Part shown: one piece after another, positions 50,160 through 60,206 of the stretch
Layout: each line of letters opens with the position of its first letter
Numbering within the stretch: position 1 is the stretch's first letter
Assembly (NCBI GenBank): GCA_016699835.1
Contig: CP064987.1
Location: 372,001 to 436,000, forward strand
Origin: Phycisphaerales bacterium
GTDB taxonomy: Bacteria; Planctomycetota; Phycisphaerae; Phycisphaerales; UBA1924
Length of the DNA stretch: 64,000 nt
Reading direction: 5' to 3'
The notes under the pieces: generated by a model
What the model was told of the DNA's origin: nothing
Databases searched by the model: none
The model's input: the letters and a program-made list of their open reading frames with translations, nothing else
Translations under genes and position numbers: made by a program

Positions 50160-50521
50160 CCCACGGAAACAAAGACGGGTCTAGCAGAAGGGATCTGTTT
50201 GGTTTCGGGTGTTGAAAGTGCCACTGGACACGCCGGGCCGAACTTTGTTATGCTGTGTCGCACGGGAAGTGTTCACCCTCACGGGAGAACGCCCCAGAGC
50301 GCTCTGGACGCGACGCGTCCCTGGGCGCTGGATGCCGCTACGCGTCGCGATACGGGAGTTCGGCCATCGATCCCGAGTCTGCGAGAGGCATTGCGTCGTC
50401 GCCAGTGCAGATCTCGAGTGGGTGGGACGAAGGCGGGCGCCGCGACGGCGGCGTTTGCCGGAGCACAAGCCGCGAGCGAGCATGACGCTTCTCTCGCGCA
50501 GTTGAGTGATTGGAGATCGCT
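50160..50521. other. Intergenic region upstream of the giant surface-protein gene
   Basis: A 362-bp stretch without a convincing gene; the open frames in it (for example 50199-50525 plus) share no family resemblance and have mixed codon use. It holds a candidate promoter at 50225-50254, which would leave an untranslated leader of about 260 bases before ATG 50522. No clear riboswitch-like conserved element is recognised. Confidence 0.5.
50225..50254 (+). promoter_or_regulatory. Candidate sigma70-type promoter for the surface protein
   Basis: TGGACA (50225-50230) and TATGCT (50249-50254) are separated by 18 bp, matching the consensus at 5/6 and 4/6 positions. The surrounding AACTTTGTTATGC is locally AT-rich in a GC-rich background, which supports a promoter. 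Nothing else confirms it. Confidence 0.35.
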
Positions 50522-53500
50522 ATGAAGTACGTCCATCGCGCCGTTCGTTTCCGCACCGAAGCCGAGCAGTCGATGACCGACCGCGTGACGCCGTGGGGGT
50601 TGATGCGGCGTGTGGGTCGAGCGCTGGGCGTATCTCGAACGGGCGCCGGGTCACGCCAGACGCCGCGATTCATGCTGGAAGGACTCGAGCAGAGGACCCT
50701 CCTCGAAGGGTCGTTCGCGACGGCGGTGCCTGTGCTCTTGACCAACGGCGAGGGAAGCCAGGGCGGAGCGATCACACCCGCGACGCCGACGACGGACAAT
50801 GATTTCTTCCAGTTCGTGATGCCCGGGAACCCTGGCGACACGAACTTTGTGAGCATCCTGGCGGACACGGCGAACGAGACGCCGACGAGTTCCCTGAATA
50901 CGAAGGTTTCGGTCTTCCGCGCCAGCGACCTGACGACGCCACTGGCGACCGGGAACACGAACGGGATCCTCTCCACGGGCACGGCCCGTGACGGATGGGC
51001 GGGGTTCATCGGCGAGGCCGGTCAGACGTACTTCGTCGTCGTGTCGAGCGACACGACGGGCGCGCCGGTGGGGACGGGGACGTACACGCTGCGCGTGCGG
51101 ACGAACTCGACGTTTGTGGAATCGAACCCGGACACGGGGATCTTGCGTGATCCCGCGTTGTTCGATCCGGCGGCCCCGGACTTGACGGCCGCCCCCACCG
51201 CGATCATCGACATCCTGCAGGACGAGGCGGTCTTCAAGTGGACCGTGCCGAACGATCCGGAGTTCAATGGGCTGGCCACGTTCAATCTCCAGAGCACGGT
51301 CGCGAATCTCGCGCAGCGTTTGGACACGCGATTGGACATCTATCGCCAGACCTCGAGCAACGGCGCGATCACGCGCGTGGCGTTCGACAGCGACGCCGGT
51401 CGTTTGAACGACTCGTTCACGACGTTGGTGACGGTCCCGGGTGAGGTGCTGTGGATTCGTGTGCGGAGCGACGAGGTGAGGCCGAATCTCCCGACGTCGC
51501 CCAACGGCGTGGGGCGCCTCTTCCTCGTGGCGGATGGTTCGTCGAACGAACTCCCCGACGCCATGAGCCCGATCACGCGTCGGGGGAGCGATCAGGGTGC
51601 AGCGTTCTCGGGCTTCGATGATCCAGACCCTGCGCTCGATCCGGCGGCGACCACGCCCGGGTTCCAGAGCAACGTGTATCGATTCGTGGCGCAAGGCTCG
51701 GGCCTGACGATCATCACGGCGACGCCCGCGGGCCTGGCCCCGGTGACCGATCCCGCGCTGCGCCTGTATGACTCCGCGGGGAATCTCCTCGCGTTCAACG
51801 ACAACTTCTCGGGGCTCTCGCCGCAGCTCGAGGTGCAACTCGATGGCGGGAAGACGTACTTTGTCGTGGTCGACGGGTTCCAGGTCAACAACGGCGTCCA
51901 GTACAACCTGTTCATCGAGTCGAACCACACGTTCGATCCGTCGCTCGGGATCGACGACCAGATCGACACGCCCGCGGGGAACACCGAGTCGGACCTGCTC
52001 CAGGCGAGCCTGGCGACGGCGCTTCGGTTCAACGCGCCGTTCCAGACGTTCGACGCGAACGGGAACCTCGTTCGCGACGTCACCTGGCAGCAGACCGCGT
52101 TCGCGACCGGGCGTATTCACGACGCGGGCGACGTGGACCTCTTCCAGTTCGTGCCCCCTGTGGACATGCTGGGCGATTACCAGGGCGACAACGACGACGC
52201 GGGCACATCGCTCTTTGTCGGTGGTCGATTGACGCGCGCCGGCGGCAACGCGGCGCTGCCCACGGTCTCACGCGGGCTGACGGTGTGGGACGGCGGCGAC
52301 TGGTGGTTCACGGGCGATCAGCGATTCGATCCGAACAACGGTCAACTTGGATTTGTGGATAATCCGGCGACGGCGACGACGACGAATCCCGAGTTGTACA
52401 CCCTCCTCGACTTTGATCCAACACCAGGCGTGGACACTGCGCCCGAGGGGATGACGGACCACATTCTAATTGTCGGCGGCGATTTCAATCTTGTGATTCC
52501 GACGCCGCAAGGCCCGGTCACGTTGACCAACATCGCCCTTTGGCTGCAGGACTTCAACACTGGCGAGTTCGGCTGGGCCGGACTGAACCCGGCGATCACG
52601 GCCGGAATCACGGGGCCCGTTCGCGCACTCTCGTCGTTTACTCCAAGTGCGGAAACCATCGATCACGACCTGACCCAGCGCCTGGCCATCGGCGGTGGCA
52701 TCGGAAACCAGGGCTTCCTCGTCATGTTCGGCGACGGGATCGACAACTTCACCTTCAATGGCCCGGTGAACGCCTTGGACGAGTACGACCCGCCGGATCC
52801 CGGAGCGGGCGATTCGGGCGGCACGCCCCCGATTCCCGATCCGTCCGACCCGCCCAACATGTTGTTCATCGGGGGTCGGTTCAACACGGTGAGCGCCAAC
52901 GGCGGCCCGGTGCAGAACACGCTCCCCTTCTTCCAAGAGTTGGACGACGAGGATGCCGTGGCTCCTTTCGGTCCCAACATTCCCTTCCAGAACATCGCGG
53001 CGTACGCCAACGAGGGTGACGTGATGCGCCCCGTGAAGTTCGGGCCATTTGCAAACGCAGGCCCTGCCGCCACAGTCAACGGTGGCCCCAATCCCGAGAT
53101 CTTCTCGCTTACCACATGGGACGATCCGGGCGACGGCGTGCGCCCCGCCGGCGAGGTGCTCGCGATCGGTGGACTCTTCACAACCGCGGGCACGCCCAAC
53201 TTCGGCGGCACGAACACCTCTCCCAATATCGTGACGTTCGGCTCAGTGACCCCGGAAGGCACGCCACCCAACGAGCAGTATCTCACGTGGAACCCCGTCG
53301 GCACCGGCACCAACGGAGCCGTCCGTGCGCTCACCACGTGGAACCCGCCCGAGATCAATGGGGCGCCTGCTGATGCCTTCCGATTCCTTGTCGCCGGTGG
53401 CGACTTCACGGACCACGACGGCTTCATCGGGATCTGGAACGGCGGCGCCTGGCAGGACGGCTTCCTTGCGGGCTTGGGAGCGCTCGACGCGCCCGTCCGC

Positions 53501-56500
53501 ACGCTCACGACGTTCGTCGACACGCAGGAGCCGGGCGTCGAGTCCGCTCTCATCAGCGGCAACCCGCAAGAGGCCCTGTGGCTCGGCGGCGACTTTGTCG
53601 ACATCACGCTTCCCGACGGCAGTGTTCTCCCCGTCAACCATGTCGCCCAAGTCTCCGCGGATACAGGGCCCTTCGGCGACTTCTTCACCTACTCGGCGAT
53701 GTTCGGTGGCGTGACGAACAGCACGGCGGAGGACTACGGCCCGACGGATCAGGCCGACGTCGGCGATCCCGCCGAGCAAGACGCGACCGTCTTCGTGCTC
53801 GCGCCGTTCGACGATGGCAACCCGTTGCGATGGGATAGGCACGATCGTCCGGCGTCTCGCCTCGGCGTAGTCGTCAACCCGACCTTCGGCGGGTTCGAGA
53901 ACGTGCGTATTCGAATCCTCGACTCGAACCTCGACGAGGTCTTCGCGTTCGATCAGACGGGCTCAAACTCCATCGCGCTGCCCAACCCCGATCCCGCGGG
54001 CATGATCAACCCGCTCACCACCGCGGGTGTCCTTCCCGCGGACGGCTTGGGCGGCATCAAACTCTGGGGCGGCGAGGTCTATTACCTCGAGGTGACCGAT
54101 CTCAACAACTCCGGGACCGGGCGATACAACATCTCGCTCACGGTGGACGCATTCGTGCCTGACATCTCCGTCCCGCCCGATGGCGTGCGCGACGACTCCG
54201 CGAGCACCACCCTCGTCGAGGAGCCTAACGAGCGGGCTTTCGACACTTCGCTCCATATCACGACGAATCTCAACACCGGCGACGGCTCGGCCAATCAGGG
54301 AACCGATGCCCAGCCCGCGGGCAGCACCATCCGCACTCTCTTCACCAATCCCTTTGACCCGAGCAGCCACACCTACTTCGGCGACCTCGGCAGCATCCAG
54401 ACCATCGACGACACCGACCTCTGGAACTTCCGTGCCGAGTTCACGGGAACCGTTGAGGTTCGCATCGCCACACGCAATCTGACGGACTTCTTTGGCGAAC
54501 TCGACGTAGACCTCGCCGAGGGCACCCAAGACTACACCGTCCAGACCAAGACCTACAACAGCCCGCTCGACTCGGCGGTGCGCATCTTCGACAACGACTT
54601 CTCGCAGATCGTCTACAACAACGACAACAACGCCGTCTCCACTGCGTATGTCGCGCCCGAGACGGTCGGTGGTGTCGGCCCGGTGACGTTCACGCGTCGT
54701 GACGCGCGGGCCGTCTTCCATGTTGTCGCCGGCAACACGTACTTCATCCAGGTCGAGTCGGGGCAGGCGTGGATCGACGGCTCTCCCTCGCCGACCGATG
54801 AGAATGCAGCGGCTCGTGAGCGGATCCTCGATCGCGAGATCGACTGGCGCCGCGCTATCGGCTCGTACCAGATCCTGATCCACCAGATGACGGCGATCCC
54901 GTCGGACCTGGAGAACGGGCAGACTGTCCAGGACGATCACGTCAACCGAGCCGCCAACAACGCGCTTGCTCGCGCCACCGTGATTCCCATCGACGATGTC
55001 TTCGGATCGTCCACCATCGGCACGGGAAGCGTCGACGGCGTCATCAACAACACGCCGAACAACCTCGCCGACACGGACACGTACACCCTCATCGCTCCCG
55101 GAAACGGCACGCTCAGCATCACCGCCACCAGGACCAGCGGCACGCTCGTCCCCGACGTCACCATCCAGGACGCCAACGGGAACACCATCGCGAACGGGAT
55201 CATCGTCGCGCCAGGTTCCACACGGGCCACCGTCCCTGCGACGACCGGACAGCGGTTCTATGTTGTCGTGGGTGGCAACGGCACGGCCGAGGGCGCGTAC
55301 ACGCTCTCCGTCGCCGGTGTTCCGCCTGTTGATGACCACGCCGACGAGGGCAAGTGGTGGCAGGCGACGGATCTCGACGTCCAGGACTTCCAGGGCCTCG
55401 GCTCCGGCTCGGGGACGATCGAAGCACCCGGCGATTCCGACGTCTTCCGTTTCACCTCGACCACCTTCGGGTTCCACACCGTCACGGTCTCCGCGACCAG
55501 CCCGGGGTTCAACCCGGCCGTGCAGGTCTGGGAGGTCTCGGAGGATCCCGCGGGCAACGCGATCTACCAACTCATCGCCGCCAACAACGACGATATCGCG
55601 GGCGGGACGCTCAACGCCCGGGCCCGCTTCTCGGCGACTCCGGATCGCCAGATCCTCCCGCCGCAGGCCGACCCGGCGCGCCTCTATCCGTACTACTACA
55701 TCGTCGTCACCGACGCCGACCTCGCCGCGGGCATCGGCTCGTACAACGTGAACCTCGTCTTTACGCCCAGCGACGACCACCCCGACGCGCCGCTCAATGG
55801 CGCCGATCGCGACACGAGCCAGTTCGCCGTCGCATCGATCGTGCCTCTCGATCCCTTCACCGGCTTGGGCAATCTCGCCGGCAACGTCGAGACCGCGACC
55901 GACACCGACCTCTTCACCTTCACGGGGACGGCCACGGGCGATGGCACGGTCACACTCACGCGGAACGCGGGGAGCCTCCTTCGCGCTCGGGTCACGGTCT
56001 ACTCCGATCCGGCGCTCGGTCCGGTGACGGAGATCGTCTCCGCCACGATGCCCGACGACGCCGGCGCGAACACCATCACATTGGATCTCACGATCGTTCG
56101 AGGAAGGAACTACTTCGTCGTGGTCGAGCCGATCGAGGAAGTTGGCGGGAACGTGAACACTGCGGTGACGGGCGCCTACACGCTCGACATCGCCACGCCG
56201 CCGATTGATGACCACGCGAACGCGACCGAGTGGAACATCGCCACGCAGATCCCGATCAATCCGACATCAGGGGTCGGGCAGATCGGTGCGGCGGACTTCG
56301 GCGATGCGGGCAACCCGCAGATCAACTACGCGGGCGACACCGATCTCTACAGGTTCACGGCGATCCGCGACGGGACGTGGTCGATCACGGTCACGCCGCT
56401 CTCCGACACGGCCCAGGGCCTCGCCCCCACCGTCACCATCTTCAACTCTACCTTCACCCAGGTGACCCAGTTCGTCGCCACCAGCGCCCTCCAGCCCGCG

Positions 56501-58372
56501 TCATTCTCCTTCACGGGATTGACCCAGGGCACGACCTACTACATCCTCGTCGCGGCGACCACCGGCGTCTCTGGTGGCACGACCACCGGGCAGTACAACG
56601 TCAACGTCGCCGGGCCCACCACGGGCGGCGGCGGCGGGTCCGACCCGTCGGTCATCGACTTCAACCAGCCCGCTGTTCTCAGCGTCAATCCGCGCAACGG
56701 ATATGCCGAGGCCTCCGACAGCATCGACGTCGCCAATGACCGTGACCTCTTCCGCTTCACCACCGGGAACTACTCGGGGCTTCAGCAGGTCTTCGTCCAG
56801 GTCATTGCCCCCAACGGCTCGCTCCTCGACGCCAACGTTCGCGTCGTGAACGCGGCGACCGAGGCGCCGACGGCCACCGTCGGCTTCGACGACTCGGGCC
56901 TCCCCGGCGTCCAGGCCAACCTCGCCTTCCTCGCCCCGGGGAACACAACCTACTGGATCATCGTTGATGGCGTCGGCGACTCGGTCGGGTCGTACACCAT
57001 CCGCGTCAGCACCCAACCCGCGGTGCACCGCCTCTTTTATCCCGAGGGCTACACCACCGACAGCACGCGAGAGTTCATCGGGATCTCCAATCCCAATGCC
57101 GTCGCCTCGACGTACACGATCAACATCTGGTACGAGACGGGCACGCTGCTCACCTCGATCCCGGGCGGCACTGTCGCGGCCAACTCGACCACGCGGGTCA
57201 CGCTCGCCGACGCGCTCAACGGGCGTGTCGCGGGCCTCCGCACGGACACCCCCTATGCCATCGAGATCGTCTCCGATCAGCCGCTCTCGGCCACGCTCTC
57301 TCACTACGACTTCAACGGCTCGGTCGGCGATCCCTTCACCTCCGAACTCGACTCGACCTGGAACTTCGCCCGCGTCGAGCGAAGCCCCGGCGGCAACCTC
57401 GACTTCATCGTCTTCTACAACCCCGCCACCTTCCCCATCAACGTCACGCTGACGGCCTACCAGGCCGGGCAGGCGCCCGTCTCCATCTCCCAGGTCTGGG
57501 ACGCCCAGCGTCGCGGCGGTTGGGCGATCAACGACATCGCCAACTTCCCCGTCGGGACGTTCAGCGTCACGCTCACGGCGACGCCGGTCGATATCGCGAA
57601 CGCCGCGATTTTCGAGGGCGTCGTGGCCTCGCTCAGTCACTACTCGCTCGCCGGCAACGGCGCGGCGTTCGGCGCTCTGGGCGATCAGTCCGCGACCATC
57701 CAGGCGGTCACCAACCTCACGCAGGGCACCGACAGCCAGGCCGAAGTCGTTATCTTCAACCCGACCTCGGTCACGGCCCAGGTCCAGATCACGGGCAACT
57801 ACATGCTCGCGCCGCTGACACCACTCTCTCGACTTGTCTCGGTTCCGGCCCACTCTCAGGTCGTTCTCACGGGCACGCAACTGGGCCTGGTCAACAACCA
57901 GCCGATCGGCCTGCGGTTCGTTTCTTCACAACCCGTCTCGGTGTTGGGAAGCGACTCACGCCGGGGCGATGCCGATGCGGCCGCCGCCCTCATGACTGCC
58001 GGCACACGCTTCCTCTTCGCCGACGGCTTCCTCAACGCGGCCAACGCGGGGACCTCCACCTTCGACACCCTCACTTTCCACAACCCCGCGGGTGTCAACG
58101 TCACCGTCAACGTGAAACTCCTCTTCTCCGACGGCGGCACGTCGCTCATCCCCATCACCGTGAACGCTCGCGGCTTTGCCCAACTCCGCCTCGACCAGCG
58201 CCCGGAACTCGTCAGCTCGGGTCGAACCGGCGCCTTCTCCTACGGCATCGACGCCACAGCCAGCACGCAGTTTGCCATGGCCTTCTCCCACTACGACCTG
58301 CTCCTGGGTGGCGGCTGGACCACCACGGGAACCCCCTTCGGCCTCGTCAACACCCTCGCCCAGATCGGGTAA
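50522..58372 (+). CDS. Giant modular surface protein with LExRxLL motif, PPC-like repeats and C-terminal Ig-like modules (2616 aa)
   Basis: The N-terminus has PRFMLEGLEQRTLLEG (about residue 50), like the planctomycete LEPRxLL export/sorting motif, and no ordinary signal peptide. Residues about 65-480 hold PPC-like (pre-peptidase C-terminal) domains with FFQFVMPG and GQTYFVVV. Residues about 560-1060 contain propeller-like motifs (LFIGGRFNTVSANGG, EVLAIGGLFTTAG, FLVAGGDFTDHDGFIGIWNGGAW). Residues about 1470-2170 have at least four further PPC modules introduced by DDHxN/DDHPD linkers and containing DTDLYRFTA-type cores. Residues about 2170-2616 have four similar modules beginning with FYPEGYTTDSTREFIGISNPN and containing SHYDFN, SHYSLA and SHYDLL. 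No enzyme domain, PEP-CTERM or dockerin end is seen. A role in cell surface or adhesion is inferred. GGAG six bases before ATG 50522 fixes the start. Confidence 0.85.
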   Translation: MKYVHRAVRFRTEAEQSMTDRVTPWGLMRRVGRALGVSRTGAGSRQTPRFMLEGLEQRTLLEGSFATAVPVLLTNGEGSQGGAITPATPTTDNDFFQFVMPGNPGDTNFVSILADTANETPTSSLNTKVSVFRASDLTTPLATGNTNGILSTGTARDGWAGFIGEAGQTYFVVVSSDTTGAPVGTGTYTLRVRTNSTFVESNPDTGILRDPALFDPAAPDLTAAPTAIIDILQDEAVFKWTVPNDPEFNGLATFNLQSTVANLAQRLDTRLDIYRQTSSNGAITRVAFDSDAGRLNDSFTTLVTVPGEVLWIRVRSDEVRPNLPTSPNGVGRLFLVADGSSNELPDAMSPITRRGSDQGAAFSGFDDPDPALDPAATTPGFQSNVYRFVAQGSGLTIITATPAGLAPVTDPALRLYDSAGNLLAFNDNFSGLSPQLEVQLDGGKTYFVVVDGFQVNNGVQYNLFIESNHTFDPSLGIDDQIDTPAGNTESDLLQASLATALRFNAPFQTFDANGNLVRDVTWQQTAFATGRIHDAGDVDLFQFVPPVDMLGDYQGDNDDAGTSLFVGGRLTRAGGNAALPTVSRGLTVWDGGDWWFTGDQRFDPNNGQLGFVDNPATATTTNPELYTLLDFDPTPGVDTAPEGMTDHILIVGGDFNLVIPTPQGPVTLTNIALWLQDFNTGEFGWAGLNPAITAGITGPVRALSSFTPSAETIDHDLTQRLAIGGGIGNQGFLVMFGDGIDNFTFNGPVNALDEYDPPDPGAGDSGGTPPIPDPSDPPNMLFIGGRFNTVSANGGPVQNTLPFFQELDDEDAVAPFGPNIPFQNIAAYANEGDVMRPVKFGPFANAGPAATVNGGPNPEIFSLTTWDDPGDGVRPAGEVLAIGGLFTTAGTPNFGGTNTSPNIVTFGSVTPEGTPPNEQYLTWNPVGTGTNGAVRALTTWNPPEINGAPADAFRFLVAGGDFTDHDGFIGIWNGGAWQDGFLAGLGALDAPVRTLTTFVDTQEPGVESALISGNPQEALWLGGDFVDITLPDGSVLPVNHVAQVSADTGPFGDFFTYSAMFGGVTNSTAEDYGPTDQADVGDPAEQDATVFVLAPFDDGNPLRWDRHDRPASRLGVVVNPTFGGFENVRIRILDSNLDEVFAFDQTGSNSIALPNPDPAGMINPLTTAGVLPADGLGGIKLWGGEVYYLEVTDLNNSGTGRYNISLTVDAFVPDISVPPDGVRDDSASTTLVEEPNERAFDTSLHITTNLNTGDGSANQGTDAQPAGSTIRTLFTNPFDPSSHTYFGDLGSIQTIDDTDLWNFRAEFTGTVEVRIATRNLTDFFGELDVDLAEGTQDYTVQTKTYNSPLDSAVRIFDNDFSQIVYNNDNNAVSTAYVAPETVGGVGPVTFTRRDARAVFHVVAGNTYFIQVESGQAWIDGSPSPTDENAAARERILDREIDWRRAIGSYQILIHQMTAIPSDLENGQTVQDDHVNRAANNALARATVIPIDDVFGSSTIGTGSVDGVINNTPNNLADTDTYTLIAPGNGTLSITATRTSGTLVPDVTIQDANGNTIANGIIVAPGSTRATVPATTGQRFYVVVGGNGTAEGAYTLSVAGVPPVDDHADEGKWWQATDLDVQDFQGLGSGSGTIEAPGDSDVFRFTSTTFGFHTVTVSATSPGFNPAVQVWEVSEDPAGNAIYQLIAANNDDIAGGTLNARARFSATPDRQILPPQADPARLYPYYYIVVTDADLAAGIGSYNVNLVFTPSDDHPDAPLNGADRDTSQFAVASIVPLDPFTGLGNLAGNVETATDTDLFTFTGTATGDGTVTLTRNAGSLLRARVTVYSDPALGPVTEIVSATMPDDAGANTITLDLTIVRGRNYFVVVEPIEEVGGNVNTAVTGAYTLDIATPPIDDHANATEWNIATQIPINPTSGVGQIGAADFGDAGNPQINYAGDTDLYRFTAIRDGTWSITVTPLSDTAQGLAPTVTIFNSTFTQVTQFVATSALQPASFSFTGLTQGTTYYILVAATTGVSGGTTTGQYNVNVAGPTTGGGGGSDPSVIDFNQPAVLSVNPRNGYAEASDSIDVANDRDLFRFTTGNYSGLQQVFVQVIAPNGSLLDANVRVVNAATEAPTATVGFDDSGLPGVQANLAFLAPGNTTYWIIVDGVGDSVGSYTIRVSTQPAVHRLFYPEGYTTDSTREFIGISNPNAVASTYTINIWYETGTLLTSIPGGTVAANSTTRVTLADALNGRVAGLRTDTPYAIEIVSDQPLSATLSHYDFNGSVGDPFTSELDSTWNFARVERSPGGNLDFIVFYNPATFPINVTLTAYQAGQAPVSISQVWDAQRRGGWAINDIANFPVGTFSVTLTATPVDIANAAIFEGVVASLSHYSLAGNGAAFGALGDQSATIQAVTNLTQGTDSQAEVVIFNPTSVTAQVQITGNYMLAPLTPLSRLVSVPAHSQVVLTGTQLGLVNNQPIGLRFVSSQPVSVLGSDSRRGDADAAAALMTAGTRFLFADGFLNAANAGTSTFDTLTFHNPAGVNVTVNVKLLFSDGGTSLIPITVNARGFAQLRLDQRPELVSSGRTGAFSYGIDATASTQFAMAFSHYDLLLGGGWTTTGTPFGLVNTLAQIG

Positions 58373-58399
58373 TCAGTCTTCGCGAACTCCAACATTTAG

Positions 58400-58430
58400 A
58401 CGCCCGCGAGTCACACTCGCGGGCGTTTTT
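58400..58430 (+). terminator. Rho-independent terminator after the giant surface-protein gene
   Basis: A perfect 12-bp stem, ACGCCCGCGAGT (58400-58411) and ACTCGCGGGCGT (58415-58426), closes a CAC loop and runs into TTTTTCTTT. It begins 27 bp after the stop codon. On the minus strand there is no T-run, so it serves the plus-strand gene only. Confidence 0.93.
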
Positions 58431-58458
58431 CTTTATTCGAACACTCGCCAAATGTGGA

Positions 58459-59040
58459 TCAGTCGGGCAGCAGCCGCGTCGACGTATCGTCGATCGTGTC
58501 GGCGAGCGGGTCGGGCCCGGTCTCCAGTTGCCCGCCGTTCTTGGTCCACTCCTCGACGCCCCCCGCGAAGAGCACGGCCGTCTTCTTCCCCGCGATCAGC
58601 CGCTTCACCATGGCCCGCGCCACGGCGTCGCCCGGATTCGTGCCATAGACCAGGATCGAGTTGTACCCGTTGAAGACCGGGTCCACGTCGCGTTCGGGAA
58701 GGGCGAGCGTCGTCCGCAGATTGCGGGCCATGGGCAGGTGCCCGGCCTCGTAATCGTCTTTGGTCCGGGGGTCGACGACAAGCACGTTCTGCGCCCGCTC
58801 GCGTTCGGTTTGGGGATCCACGACGCTGCGAACCTGATCCACTCGGACGTACCTGATATCCGTGTCTCGGACGCCACTCCCGCGACACCCGCCCCCAGAG
58901 ATCACCACGGCACCCAGCGTCAGCACAAGGAGTCCGCGAAAAATGAGACGGCGGAGCCCTGTGTGCCCGGCACCAAACAACGATAGAACAAATCGCGGGA
59001 ATCCGGCAATCATGACGGCATGGGTTCGTTGGATCATCAT
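58459..59040 (-). CDS. Rhodanese-like lipoprotein lacking the catalytic cysteine
   Basis: 193 residues from ATG 59040. A hydrophobic segment (LRRLIFRGLLVLTLGAVVISGGGC) ends in a lipobox-like GGGC, then a rhodanese domain: QNVLVVDPRTKDDYEAGHLPMARNL, NSILVYGTNPGDAVARAMVKRLI and VLFAGGVEEWTKNGG. In an active rhodanese the strand before the loop ends with a Cys (for example VVYCxxG); here it is VYGTNPG, so sulfur transfer is unlikely and the domain may bind a partner. The start is uncertain (ATGs at 59040, 59037 and 59013; no clear ribosome binding site). It is divergent from the DsbD-alpha-like gene. Confidence 0.72.
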   Translation of the reverse strand: MMIQRTHAVMIAGFPRFVLSLFGAGHTGLRRLIFRGLLVLTLGAVVISGGGCRGSGVRDTDIRYVRVDQVRSVVDPQTERERAQNVLVVDPRTKDDYEAGHLPMARNLRTTLALPERDVDPVFNGYNSILVYGTNPGDAVARAMVKRLIAGKKTAVLFAGGVEEWTKNGGQLETGPDPLADTIDDTSTRLLPD

Positions 59041-59157
59041 GAGGAGCGTAGCAATCCTCTCGTTTGGGGTCCGATGAAGTGCATGCCGGACCGGGAGTGT
59101 GCCGGGTCGTAGTTGATTGAAACTCCACGGTCCCGTCGACATCGAAACTAGCACGTC

Positions 59158-60108
59158 ATGCAGCATTCACACATCATCGCCCTGGCTCTCGCACCGATCG
59201 CCATGATCCATCCCTCGTTCGCCCACGCTGACACCCCCGCGGAGGCTCACGTCTCGGCCCGGCTCATCTCGGAGACGACGGCCCTCCGTGCCGGCTCCGA
59301 TTCCACCATTGGCGTCTCGCTCACGATTGCCAAGGACTGGCACATCTATGGCGACACCTTCAACGACACTGGCATGACGCCGCGATTCTCGTGGACCGTT
59401 CCCCAGGGCGTGAAGGTCGGCGAGCCGATCTTCCCCGCGCCGCATCGCCATGTTTCGCCGGGCGACATCCTCGACCATATCTACGAGGGGACCGTCACGA
59501 TTCTTTTCCCCGTGCACGTGAACGCGTCGGCGACAATCCCCAAGGACGCAACGCTCGGCGTGAGCGTGGACCTGCTCGTCTGCTCTGATGCGTGCATTCC
59601 CGAGACAGCGACCGCGAGCATGCCCCTCGCTGCTTTGCACGACGCGGCGTCCGCCGAGGCCTCCAAGGACGCGCCGCTCATCGTCGCGTCGCGCGAACGC
59701 CTTCCCGCGCGAGTGCCCTCTCACAAGGCGGTCACCAAGTCCACTCCCACGACGCTCACGCTCAGTGTTCCACGCGCGACATCCCTCACCTTCTACCCCG
59801 CCACCGACATTCCCACGCCGATCAACCTGATTGCTGATGGCATCGCGGCCAAGGACGCCCTGACGATTCGTTTCGAAGCCCCTGAATCTGAAACAGAAAT
59901 CCGGCGCGTGCGAGGACTCCTCGAGTTCACGCTTCCCGACTCTAAGAAGCCGGTGTTTGTCAGCATTGATGAGGTCCTGCCGCCCGTCAAGGCCGTTCCG
60001 GTCTCGCCGTCGACGCCATCTTCATCGAATCCGGCATCGTCAAAATCGACACCCGCCTCTTCCGCTCCTTCCCAGCCTGCCCAGACACCCAAGACCACAT
60101 CACCCTAA
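59158..60108 (+). CDS. Exported DsbD N-terminal (alpha) domain-like protein
   Basis: 316 residues with a signal peptide (HIIALALAPIAMIHPSFAHA) and a DsbD-alpha-like beta-sandwich: VSLTIAKDWHIYGDTFNDTGMTP, GVKVGEPIFPAP and the redox pair VDLLVCSDACIPET (Cys142/Cys146, usually CxxxC in CSDxxCIPP). In DsbD this domain passes electrons from the membrane to periplasmic thiol proteins. The membrane and thioredoxin-like gamma parts are absent here, so it must act with another protein. The C-terminal 45 residues are a Ser/Pro/Thr-rich tail. It is probably co-transcribed with the redoxin gene 98 bp downstream. Confidence 0.78.
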   Translation: MQHSHIIALALAPIAMIHPSFAHADTPAEAHVSARLISETTALRAGSDSTIGVSLTIAKDWHIYGDTFNDTGMTPRFSWTVPQGVKVGEPIFPAPHRHVSPGDILDHIYEGTVTILFPVHVNASATIPKDATLGVSVDLLVCSDACIPETATASMPLAALHDAASAEASKDAPLIVASRERLPARVPSHKAVTKSTPTTLTLSVPRATSLTFYPATDIPTPINLIADGIAAKDALTIRFEAPESETEIRRVRGLLEFTLPDSKKPVFVSIDEVLPPVKAVPVSPSTPSSSNPASSKSTPASSAPSQPAQTPKTTSP

Positions 60109-60206
60109 TACCATTGCGTGATGGAGTGTGCAGTTCTCCTCGCGTCGACGCGGCCCCGGCTTGTCGCCCAAGGCCCGCACGCGAGAACCTTGAAAGGATG
60201 CATCGC

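Noticed and set aside
53963..56215. A 750-codon minus-strand open frame opposite the giant surface protein
   Set aside because: No family motif, composition typical of an antisense frame, while the plus strand encodes continuous PPC-like modules.
57520..58986. A 488-codon plus-strand open frame across the end of the surface-protein gene
   Set aside because: It runs through a strong terminator and into the rhodanese gene in antisense; no motif.
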